Shown one piece after another: positions 14,691 to 21,229 of a DNA stretch of 22,770 nt. The notes under the pieces were generated by a model. That model was not told the DNA's origin. It ran no database searches and was given only the letters and a program-made list of their open reading frames with translations. The stretch's first letter is position 1. The number at the start of each line of letters is the position of its first letter. Made by a program: the position numbers and the translations under genes. Origin of the DNA: UBA12078 sp964556955 (lineage in GTDB: Bacteria; Patescibacteriota; Dojkabacteria; SC72); NCBI GenBank assembly GCA_964556955.1, contig CAZKXP010000006.1, forward strand, positions 1 through 22,770, read 5' to 3'.

Positions 14691-16160
14691 TTAATAAGAT
14701 TGCGCGATATACCACAACTCTTTAGAAGGCCTCCCACAACAAATGCACTTACCTTCTACATTTTCTGTAGATATACATCTAGTAGTCGCTTTTGTATCAT
14801 ATTTGATCTGTTCTTCACATTTTGGATCACCACACCAGTATGCTTTTGCATATCCTTTACCACCTTTCATCATCTTCTTTAGCTCATCATAGCTCTCTAC
14901 TACATGCGTACCATTTCTAATTATAGATTGAGACCTATTTAGCAAACTATTTTGAATTTCCTCCAGCAACTCTACTGCATAATCAACAATATATTCATCC
15001 TTAGTAAAGATCTTCTCGTTCGTATCTCTTCTAACCATAGTCACACCACCACTCTCGAGATCTCTAGCACCCACTTCAATTCTTACTGGCACGCCCTTCT
15101 TCTCCCACTCATTAAACTTGAATCCTGGTGATACAAAATCTCTATCATCCAGCTCTACATCTGTAACTTTCTCTTCGAGCTTGGCGAATAAATCATTGCA
15201 ATAGCTAAGTACTTTGTCCCTATTCTCGTCCTTGTATATTGGAACTATTACAATCTTGATAGGTGCAACTTTGGGAGGTAACACTAATCCATTGTCATCA
15301 CTGTGAGTCATAACCAACGCACCCATCATCCTGGTACTTACACCCCAACTATTCTGCCATGGGTACTTCATGTTTCCATCCTTGTCAGCATATTGGATAT
15401 TGAAAGCATGAGCAAAGTTTTGACCTAAATCATGAGAAGTCCCAAATTGTAATGATTTGCCATCGGGCATTAAAGCCTCTACACCATATGTATTTACAGC
15501 ACCTGCGAATTTCTCGCTTTCAGACTTCTTCCCTGCGTATGTTTCGACAGCCAAGAAGTCTCTAGCAAAATCAACATACATCTGAAGCATATCCATAACC
15601 TCTTTGAGATTTTCCTCTGGAGTAGCATACACAGAATGGCCTTCTTGCCACAAAAATTCTGCCGTCCTTAGAAAAGGCCTCGTTCTCTTCTCCCATCTTA
15701 CGATGTTTGCCCATTGGTTAATCTTCAACGGCAAATCTCTCCACGAGGTAATCCATCTCGAGAAGGTGTCATACATAATGGTTTCAGAAGTAGGCCTTAC
15801 AATGAGTTCCTCTTCCAATTTTGCATCTGGATCAACCACCACTCCCTTACCATCTTCAGATTCTTTTAATCTGTAATGGGTAACAATGGCACATTCCTTA
15901 GCAAAACCTTTTACATGAGAAGCTTCTCTCGAGAAGAATGATTTTGGTATGAAGATTGGGAAGTATGCATTTTTATGTCCACTCTCCTTTATCCTTCTAT
16001 CCAATTCTTTCTGGATATTCTCCCAAATAGCATAGCCATATGGCTTTATGACCATACAACCTCTAACAGATGAGTTCTCTGCGAGATCCGCCCTTTCAAT
16101 GATATCCAAATACCACTGCGAGAAATCTTCTTTTCTAGACGTAATACCCTTGTTTGCCAT
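14691..16160 (-). CDS. proS: Prolyl-tRNA synthetase, archaeal/eukaryal type
   Basis: This class II synthetase charges tRNA-Pro. At 489 residues it has the short architecture of archaeal/eukaryal-type ProRS: no editing domain inserted between motifs 2 and 3, and an extra C-terminal zinc domain. The catalytic core includes RPTSETIMYDTFSRWITSWR (122-141), motif 2 RWEKRTRPFLRTAEFLWQEG (155-174), FGTSHDLGQNFAHAF (239-253) and motif 3 GVSTRMMGALVMTHSDDNG (273-291). The C-terminal domain holds the cysteine sets WCGDPKCEEQ and GKCICCGRPS and ends in a hydrophobic Tyr, as in this type. Such ProRS genes occur in several bacterial lineages. The start at 16160 is set by the class-typical TSRKEDFSQWY near the N-terminus and by a -10 box 7 nt upstream. 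It lies 98 nt downstream of the RuBisCO gene on the same strand. Confidence 0.96.
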   Translation of the reverse strand: MANKGITSRKEDFSQWYLDIIERADLAENSSVRGCMVIKPYGYAIWENIQKELDRRIKESGHKNAYFPIFIPKSFFSREASHVKGFAKECAIVTHYRLKESEDGKGVVVDPDAKLEEELIVRPTSETIMYDTFSRWITSWRDLPLKINQWANIVRWEKRTRPFLRTAEFLWQEGHSVYATPEENLKEVMDMLQMYVDFARDFLAVETYAGKKSESEKFAGAVNTYGVEALMPDGKSLQFGTSHDLGQNFAHAFNIQYADKDGNMKYPWQNSWGVSTRMMGALVMTHSDDNGLVLPPKVAPIKIVIVPIYKDENRDKVLSYCNDLFAKLEEKVTDVELDDRDFVSPGFKFNEWEKKGVPVRIEVGARDLESGGVTMVRRDTNEKIFTKDEYIVDYAVELLEEIQNSLLNRSQSIIRNGTHVVESYDELKKMMKGGKGYAKAYWCGDPKCEEQIKYDTKATTRCISTENVEGKCICCGRPSKELWYIAQSY

Positions 16161-16167
16161 AACGATA

Positions 16168-16196
16168 ATTTTACATCATCAAGGCCTCGCCTACAA
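16168..16196 (-). promoter_or_regulatory. Promoter of proS (leaderless)
   Basis: On the minus strand TTGTAG (16191-16196) and TAAAAT (16168-16173, five of six) are 17 bp apart, and the -10 ends 7 nt before the proS ATG at 16160. The transcript would start at the start codon. Confidence 0.45.
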
Positions 16197-16259
16197 ATCC
16201 CATAGCGACTATTCGAAAAAACAAACCTTGGAGACATAGTCCAAATCGAGGCCTCGCCT
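16182..16259. repeat. Two 11-bp direct repeats between rbcL and proS
   Basis: AGGCCTCGCCT occurs at 16182-16192 and again at 16249-16259, 67 bp apart. The second copy runs into the RuBisCO stop codon and forms the palindrome CGAGGCCTCG (16247-16256); the first overlaps the proS promoter. They are GC-rich against an AT-rich background. The function is unknown; they may be binding sites or a duplication relic. Confidence 0.5.
16215..16244 (-). terminator. Possible intrinsic terminator of rbcL
   Basis: Reading the minus strand after the RuBisCO stop, TTGGA (16240-16244 side) pairs with TCCAA (16228-16232 side) around a 7-base loop, followed by GG and TTTGTTTTTT. The T-tract is good but the stem is only 5 bp, so this is a weak terminator candidate. 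Confidence 0.4.
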
Positions 16260-17635
16260 CAAACAATCTTAGGACCAAAACCCCAATGGTAAGATGCTTT
16301 GGCCAATGCAGAATCAGGGTTATCCTTGATCCATTGTTGCAGATCACCTCTACCCATGGCAATATCCCTAGCCTGCACGGTAGCCTCTACACCAGCCTCT
16401 ATCCCCCACGGATGACCCAATACTCCACCACCAGCTTGTACGATGGTATCCTCCCCAAGCTGCTGTATCGCATCAGGAATTGTACCCGGATGCAATCCAC
16501 CAGAAGCAGTATGCCACACTGGCTTCATACCAAACCAATTCTGTCCCAAAGTCATACTTGATTCTGGCGTAATATCTGCCTGCAAAGCATCTCTCACAAG
16601 CTTTGGCTCGCCATAGTTTTCCATTTTTCCACCTGGAGTACCACCATGAAGAGAGTCCACACCCAACATTCTCATTAATTTAGCAATCACGATCATCGAC
16701 ATTGAAAAATCCAGGATTTCCCCCTTGTCATACACCCCTGGTCCAGACTCTCTATCGAAAAGACTATGCATAGCCCTATGCGCATGTATTGCCAACCCTG
16801 GACTCTTCTTTCTAATAGTTGAAACTGCGGTGAATCCAGTTGTAACAAGATCAATCATCAACCATCTACCACCATGCGCCTTGATCTTGTCAGCCCTCTG
16901 TATCATTACATCCAGATCTGAGTGAGTTATGTTACAAAGATAGAATTTCTTCTTACCAGATTTCTGTTCAATCTCTCTTTGCACTTTATGTACTAACTCG
17001 CATCTTTCATCAAAACGATTGAAGTACAAACTGGTCAAGTTTTCATCATCCTTAATGCCCTGAAATTCGCCATTCGCAGCAGTAAACAATATCTCTGCTA
17101 ACTTAGCCTGCTCCTTGGCGGTACGCCCAATCTTTGGCTTGGGTACAGTACAAAGGAGAGGCCCCCTCTCAATCTGCATCTGTTCTCTAATAGCATCAAT
17201 TCCAAATTGGGGTCCAGGGAATGCCTGAATAATAGCCCTTGGAAATCGAATATCCAAACATCTAAACGCCTTGAGCATCTTCATCCCATCAATATTTCCG
17301 ACCACACCAGCCAATATCCCAGACATATTATCTATCTCAAAAAGCTCTTTCTTGTAGGCAATCTTAAACGTCTTGGTTTTAGGATCTAGGTCAAAGGCTA
17401 CTGCTTTGAGCTTGTTAGCCATCTTCATACCCGAATCTCTCCCAGAATACACCTGAGTCCAAGTACCTGTAGAGCTTTCCGCAGCACATGCTGCTGCTAC
17501 ATCTTCAAACTTCTCCATACCGATGCCATCAGCAAGTTCGATATCAAGGTAGGTAATTATATAGTTTTCATCAGGATTTTTAGGCTTCCACCCTTTTGGG
17601 GCAATATATCCATTATGTGTTGCTCCAAGTATCAT
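16259..17635 (-). CDS. rbcL: RuBisCO large subunit, form III-type
   Basis: The protein has 458 residues. Catalytic residues of true RuBisCO are kept: Glu53 and TGTWTQV (56-62), Asn114, the KPKIG loop (166-170), IKDDENLTS (194-202) with the carbamylated Lys195 and metal ligands Asp197 and Glu198, HRAMH (286-290), His330, loop-6 Lys337, and ASGGLHPGT (377-385). TVPKPKIG and KDDENLTS...FNRF are closest to form III and related CPR/archaeal enzymes rather than form I, and there is no small-subunit gene. In those organisms RuBisCO works after AMP phosphorylase and ribose-1,5-bisphosphate isomerase to turn nucleoside ribose into two 3-phosphoglycerates. Neither partner gene is in the window. Loop 6 reads HGGTPGGKMENYG, where TVVGK-like sequences are usual. 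It is the only gene here ending in TGA. A 29-nt leader follows a good promoter, unlike its mostly leaderless neighbours. Confidence 0.95.
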   Translation of the reverse strand: MILGATHNGYIAPKGWKPKNPDENYIITYLDIELADGIGMEKFEDVAAACAAESSTGTWTQVYSGRDSGMKMANKLKAVAFDLDPKTKTFKIAYKKELFEIDNMSGILAGVVGNIDGMKMLKAFRCLDIRFPRAIIQAFPGPQFGIDAIREQMQIERGPLLCTVPKPKIGRTAKEQAKLAEILFTAANGEFQGIKDDENLTSLYFNRFDERCELVHKVQREIEQKSGKKKFYLCNITHSDLDVMIQRADKIKAHGGRWLMIDLVTTGFTAVSTIRKKSPGLAIHAHRAMHSLFDRESGPGVYDKGEILDFSMSMIVIAKLMRMLGVDSLHGGTPGGKMENYGEPKLVRDALQADITPESSMTLGQNWFGMKPVWHTASGGLHPGTIPDAIQQLGEDTIVQAGGGVLGHPWGIEAGVEATVQARDIAMGRGDLQQWIKDNPDSALAKASYHWGFGPKIV

Positions 17636-17664
17636 ATTTTTGGCAGTTTAATTAAAATATATTT

Positions 17665-17693
17665 ATATTAAAGCATATGGGATAGTTTGTAAA
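17665..17693 (-). promoter_or_regulatory. Promoter of rbcL
   Basis: On the minus strand TTTACA (17688-17693, five of six) is followed after 17 bp by TAATAT (17665-17670, four of six). The leader to the ATG at 17635 is about 25 nt. Its -35 occupies almost the same bases as the -35 of the divergent rlmN promoter. Confidence 0.5.
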
Positions 17694-17715
17694 TCATACG
17701 AAAGAACAATATAAT
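17687..17715 (+). promoter_or_regulatory. Promoter of rlmN (leaderless)
   Basis: TTGTAA (17687-17692, four of six) and a perfect TATAAT (17710-17715) are 17 bp apart. The ATG at 17722 starts 6 nt after the -10, predicting a leaderless mRNA. Confidence 0.55.
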
Positions 17716-17721
17716 GGGCAT

Positions 17722-18717
17722 ATGTTTAAAAGATTTCTAAAGAACAACAATATTAAGGGATATCGTGTAGACCAGCTATATGATCAGTATTTCAAGCAAC
17801 TCATTACTTCATGGGATGAGCTTACTACATGGCCCAAGGATTTAAGAGAAAAGTTAAAGGCAGAAGTACCCTTTAGTAAGTTAGAGAATTTCCAAGAATT
17901 CCCCTCTTCGGATGGTAGGACTATTAAGCTTTTAGCATATACTTCTGAGGGTTTTCCTGTTGAATCTGTGTTAATGCGCAACAAAGACCGTATTACTGTG
18001 TGTATTAGTTGTATGAGTGGTTGCCCTGTAGGATGTAAATTTTGTGCTACAGGTAAGATGGGCTTGAACAAGAACCTCTCTACTGAGGAGATTTTGGATC
18101 AGGTCATGTATTTTGAAAGAAAACTTAAAGCTTCAGGTGAGAAGATTACGAATGTTGTGTATATGGGTATGGGCGAACCGATGTTGAATTCGAAAAGCGT
18201 TGTTGGATCAATACAGACACTAGAAGGTAGCAAAGCGCTAGGCATGAGTGCTAGAAGAATCACAGTCTCTACTGCTGGATATATTTCTCAACTGGGTGAT
18301 TTTTTAGACAAGGATTTGGGTGTAAATATAGCCATTAGTCTTCATGCTCCTACTCAAAGGCTTCGTGAGAAGCTTATGCCTACTGTAGCGAAGAATAATC
18401 CTCTTGATGAGCTAATCTCCCTATTAGTTAAGGATCAGAAGAAGCGAAACAAGAAGATTACATATGAGTATATTATGATAAAGGATGTAAATGATTCTCC
18501 AGAACATGCCAAGGAACTAGCAAAGTTGTTAAAGAATCAGATTGTTTTAGTAAATTTGATTAATTTTAATAAGGTAGGTGGTATTGGATTTGAGCCGAGT
18601 ACTAGAAGAAGGATAGAAGAATTCCAAGCGATATTGGATAGCAGAGGTATAACTAATACATTGAGATACTCACACGGGAGTGATATCAAGGGAGCGTGTG
18701 GACAGTTGGCTAGTTAA
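17722..18717 (+). CDS. rlmN: Dual-specificity RNA methyltransferase RlmN
   Basis: RlmN is a radical SAM enzyme that methylates C2 of A2503 in 23S rRNA and A37 in some tRNAs. The 331-residue length is slightly short for the family but complete. The iron-sulfur motif is SGCPVGCKFCATG (99-111) with Cys101, Cys105 and Cys108. GMGEPMLN (149-156) is the SAM-contacting GEP motif, RRITVSTAGY (178-187) follows, and SHGSDIKGACGQLA (317-330) carries Cys326, the methyl-carrying cysteine. VESVLM (80-85) is the typical N-terminal strand. No key residue is missing. The start is supported by a -10 box 6 nt before the ATG. Its stop shares the bases TTAA with the stop of the convergent 114-residue gene, so no terminator fits between them. 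Confidence 0.97.
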   Translation: MFKRFLKNNNIKGYRVDQLYDQYFKQLITSWDELTTWPKDLREKLKAEVPFSKLENFQEFPSSDGRTIKLLAYTSEGFPVESVLMRNKDRITVCISCMSGCPVGCKFCATGKMGLNKNLSTEEILDQVMYFERKLKASGEKITNVVYMGMGEPMLNSKSVVGSIQTLEGSKALGMSARRITVSTAGYISQLGDFLDKDLGVNIAISLHAPTQRLREKLMPTVAKNNPLDELISLLVKDQKKRNKKITYEYIMIKDVNDSPEHAKELAKLLKNQIVLVNLINFNKVGGIGFEPSTRRRIEEFQAILDSRGITNTLRYSHGSDIKGACGQLAS

Positions 18718-19058
18718 GATTCTTCCTCCCAATCAATTTTTTCTTCCCAATCGATTTCTTCCTCCTCATCAAGACGCTTTAGGAAGTCTTGCCACTTTTC
18801 ATACTCTTTTACTACAGAAGCCGGGGATCTGTATCTCTCACCTTTTTTTACAACAATCTCTATAGTTGTTCCATCATCTCTTACACCATAAGTAGAAGAT
18901 TGCCCATCTCGTGTAGCTTGTGTTTCAATATGGAACCCCCCTAATTGACAAACGATATTTGCCATACTAGGGCCTAAGAAGTTACCAAATTCAGCTTCAA
19001 AACTGTTAGCTTCCATGTATCCTGGGAGACTAGTGTCTCTTTCATTTTTCTCAACCAT
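18714..19058 (-). CDS. Hypothetical protein with acidic C-terminal repeat
   Basis: I do not recognise the family of this 114-residue protein. There is no signal peptide or membrane segment. The N-terminal two thirds are mixed, with a Gly-rich stretch (NFLGPSMANIVCQLGGF) and two likely strands (STYGVRDDGTTIEIVVKKGE). A helical part (ASVVKEYEKWQDFLKRLDEE) follows, and the C-terminus is very acidic, with two copies of IDWEE separated by one Lys. An AGGA Shine-Dalgarno sequence lies 9 nt before the ATG at 19058, which supports it as a real gene and contrasts with the leaderless neighbours. It is downstream of tRNA-Pro on the same strand and overlaps the end of rlmN by 4 nt. An acidic tail could bind a basic protein or mimic nucleic acid, but that is a guess. 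Confidence 0.7.
   Translation of the reverse strand: MVEKNERDTSLPGYMEANSFEAEFGNFLGPSMANIVCQLGGFHIETQATRDGQSSTYGVRDDGTTIEIVVKKGERYRSPASVVKEYEKWQDFLKRLDEEEEIDWEEKIDWEEES
18723..18755 (-). repeat. Imperfect 15-nt tandem duplication in the acidic tail
   Basis: On the minus strand ATCGATTGGGAAGAA (18741-18755) and ATTGATTGGGAGGAA (18723-18737) differ at two positions and lie 3 nt apart (period 18). Both differences are synonymous, so the encoded IDWEE is identical in both copies. Confidence 0.75.
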
Positions 19059-19156
19059 ATGCTTCTTTCCTTACAATTTAATATAATAGATACCCCATTC
19101 TACCACATTTAGAAAGTGAATATCTTCCAATTGGAGTATGGAAGTATGAAGAAACA

Positions 19157-19230
19157 TCGGGGTGACTCGACTTGAACGAGCGACCTCTACGTCCCGAACG
19201 TAGCGTTCTAGCCAACTGAACTACACCCCG
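19157..19230 (-). tRNA. tRNA-Pro(CGG)
   Basis: The 74-nt minus-strand cloverleaf has acceptor CGGGGTG/CACCCCG with discriminator A, D arm GTTC/GAAC, anticodon stem CTACG/CGTAG with loop TTCGGGA (anticodon CGG, codon CCG), and T arm GCTCG/CGAGT with loop TTCAAGT. No CCA is encoded. It starts 16 nt after the argS stop on the same strand and is probably processed from an argS-containing transcript. Confidence 0.93.
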
Positions 19231-19246
19231 TTATACAAATACGACA

Positions 19247-21016
19247 TTACATTTCATCTACAACAGGAATACCCATCAATTCTAAGCACCCCCCGATTGC
19301 TAGCATAGTAGCCTTAGTCATTGCTAGTAATGACGCCCTATCCTTTTCTGGAGCTTCTAAAATTTTTATCTGCTGATAGAAGTTGTTAAAAGATTGCGCT
19401 AAATCAAAGGTATACTGCGTTAAAGTTGATGGAGAGTAGTTCACACCCGAATTAAGCACAGATTGTCTCGCCTTGCTAAGTACCCCCAACAGCCCCTTCA
19501 CAGAGGCCTCTCCTAAGATATCACCCCCCATCACCTCACCTTCTCCACCATTTTTCAACAAAGATTTACACCTTGCATACACATACAGAAGATATGGACC
19601 CGTATCCCCATCAAAACTCAAAGCCTTAGAAGCATCAAAAACAATATCTCCACCTACTCCGACCCTCAAGAAAGCATATTTAATAGCAGCGACGGCAATC
19701 TTAAGACTCTTTTCTTCGATATCCTCAGTCACTCTACCATTAGTTTTCATCATCTCTACCACCATCTCTTGTGTAGTATCGATAAGCTCTTCTGCATTTG
19801 CGGTACCCTTACGACTTGAGATCTTCTTCCCATCAGTAGACTTAATCAAACCATGAGGGATATGCCTTGTATTGGAAGCCAAATCAGCCTTTATTTTGCT
19901 CAAAGCATCTAAAACAACCCTGAAATATCCCGCCTGCTCCTTGCCAGTAATGATTATTGACTCATCATAGTCGATTAGCTCCCCTTTCTTAATTGCTAAC
20001 CCCAAATCTTTAGCTTCATATGTTGGGATACCATATTTGTTTACAAAAACCCTTGTATGCAAGCCTTTTGATTCATCGCCCTCATAAATAACCGCACCTT
20101 GATCTTCCTTAAATACATTTGGCGTATTCTCCTTAACCATCTTCAAACCTATTTCACTCGTTTCGCTTTCTAAAAAGTAGTAATCGAACTTGGTACCAAG
20201 CTTTTTGTATATAGTTTCAAAATACTCCATACACCAATCTCTACCCTTGAGATATTTCTCCTTAATCCCCTCATACTCGCTAAAATCTTTCCCCTCTAAT
20301 TCCGGCACACACAAAGAAAAGATGTAGTAGTTCAAGCTATCTATCTCTTCTTTTGCCTTCTCATCCTCAACCTCGTCATAGTGATGACTACCCAAGATAT
20401 ATGCTTCACCTAGATACTTCACTCTATCTTTTAAAGAAAGCTTGTCCAAACTACTAAAATCAACATTTTCTTCTCTCAACTTCTTTTCTAAGCCCCAAAG
20501 AGTTTTTGCAACATGTAATCCAACATCACCCTGGTATATGGCACGCTTCACATCGGCCCCTAGAGCCTCCTGAAGGCGCGCGAACGATTCTCCTACTATG
20601 TTGGTATATAGATGACCTACGTGGAGGATTTTAAATGGATTAGGGTCTGTATATTCAATTACAACCTTCTTACCATTCTTTACATCAAACTTAAAATAAT
20701 CCTCGCCGAGTCTGAGGATTTCATTAGCTTCGTTTACTAGATATTTGTTAGACACATAGAAGTTTATAAACCCAGGCCCTGCGACCTCTACTCTCTCAAT
20801 CTCTTCCCCATTTTCAAAAGAATCTACGAGGACCTGTGCGATCTCTCTTGGATTCTTACCTAAGATACCTGATAGCTGCATAGCTACATTGGAAGAATAG
20901 TCTCCATGGGAAGAATCATTCGTGCTCTCTACCCTAATATCCTCAATATTGGAATCTACACCCAAAGTTAATACACCCTTACCCAATCTCTCTTGTATAG
21001 TTTGAAGAATATCCAT
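19247..21016 (-). CDS. argS: Arginyl-tRNA synthetase
   Basis: This class I synthetase charges tRNA-Arg and needs the tRNA for amino acid activation. The 589-residue length is normal. The N-terminal additional domain (1-105) includes SSHGDYSSNVAMQLSGILGK and VAGPGFINFYVS. The catalytic domain has EYTDPNPFKILHVGHL (121-136) with the HIGH variant HVGH, QGDVGLHVAKTLWGL (162-176), and TRVFVNKYGIPTYEAKDLGL (321-340). The KMSKS-equivalent is GKKISSRKG (396-404), reduced as in many ArgRS. The C-terminal anticodon-binding DALR domain (about 465-589) includes FDGDTGPYLLYVYARCKSLL. A TATACT box 8 nt before the ATG could give a nearly leaderless mRNA in addition to readthrough from the two tRNA-Arg genes just upstream. 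The gene is flanked by tRNAs for its own amino acid, which is unusual. Confidence 0.96.
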   Translation of the reverse strand: MDILQTIQERLGKGVLTLGVDSNIEDIRVESTNDSSHGDYSSNVAMQLSGILGKNPREIAQVLVDSFENGEEIERVEVAGPGFINFYVSNKYLVNEANEILRLGEDYFKFDVKNGKKVVIEYTDPNPFKILHVGHLYTNIVGESFARLQEALGADVKRAIYQGDVGLHVAKTLWGLEKKLREENVDFSSLDKLSLKDRVKYLGEAYILGSHHYDEVEDEKAKEEIDSLNYYIFSLCVPELEGKDFSEYEGIKEKYLKGRDWCMEYFETIYKKLGTKFDYYFLESETSEIGLKMVKENTPNVFKEDQGAVIYEGDESKGLHTRVFVNKYGIPTYEAKDLGLAIKKGELIDYDESIIITGKEQAGYFRVVLDALSKIKADLASNTRHIPHGLIKSTDGKKISSRKGTANAEELIDTTQEMVVEMMKTNGRVTEDIEEKSLKIAVAAIKYAFLRVGVGGDIVFDASKALSFDGDTGPYLLYVYARCKSLLKNGGEGEVMGGDILGEASVKGLLGVLSKARQSVLNSGVNYSPSTLTQYTFDLAQSFNNFYQQIKILEAPEKDRASLLAMTKATMLAIGGCLELMGIPVVDEM

Positions 21017-21024
21017 TTTGCTTA

Positions 21025-21030
21025 AGTATA
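21025..21030 (-). promoter_or_regulatory. Possible -10 box of argS
   Basis: TATACT on the minus strand (five of six) ends 8 nt before the argS ATG. It sits in the short gap after tRNA-Arg(UCG), which is followed directly by five Ts. The -35 position lies inside the tRNA gene and is poor, so this is tentative. Confidence 0.3.
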
Positions 21031-21039
21031 TATTAAAAA

Positions 21040-21113
21040 CGCACTCGGAGGGAGTCGAACCCGCAACCGTCGGTTCCGAAGACCGATGCTCTATCCAGTT
21101 GAGCTACGAGTGC
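21040..21113 (-). tRNA. tRNA-Arg(UCG)
   Basis: The 74-nt minus-strand cloverleaf has acceptor GCACTCG/CGAGTGC with discriminator G, D arm GCTC/GAGC, anticodon stem TCGGT/ACCGA with loop CTTCGGA (anticodon UCG, codons CGA/CGG), and T arm GCGGG/CCCTC with loop TTCGACT. The T stem has one C-U mismatch. No CCA is encoded, and a T5 run follows the 3' end. It lies 23 nt before argS. Confidence 0.92.
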
Positions 21114-21124
21114 ATATTACTTGG

Positions 21125-21198
21125 CGTACCTGGCCGGAATCGAACCGACAACCTCTGGTTCCGCAAACCAGTGCTCTATCCGGTTGAGCTACAGGTAC
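21125..21198 (-). tRNA. tRNA-Arg(GCG)
   Basis: The 74-nt minus-strand cloverleaf has acceptor GTACCTG/CAGGTAC with discriminator G, D arm GCTC/GAGC, anticodon stem CTGGT/ACCAG with loop TTGCGGA, and T arm GTCGG/CCGGC with loop TTCGATT. The anticodon is GCG, reading CGC and CGU. Most bacteria read these with ACG modified to inosine by TadA, so a G34 arginine tRNA is unusual. No CCA is encoded. It is 11 nt upstream of tRNA-Arg(UCG). Confidence 0.9.
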
Positions 21199-21229
21199 AA
21201 AAGAGCTATATATTGCATTCTATCATTCT

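Noticed and set aside
14597..14725. A 42-codon ORF on the + strand after uvrA, starting MKTKTVYDNSQRI.
   Set aside because: The AGGAG upstream is 15 nt from the ATG, too far; the ORF runs into the antisense of proS and has no recognisable features. The spacer 14473-14690 otherwise shows only a weak, bulged hairpin near 14570-14595.
16046..16237. Readthrough of the rbcL TGA into a further open frame, as would happen if TGA coded for Gly.
   Set aside because: The extension overlaps proS out of frame and has no homology; RuBisCO already ends at a normal position, and the other complete genes contain no in-frame TGA.
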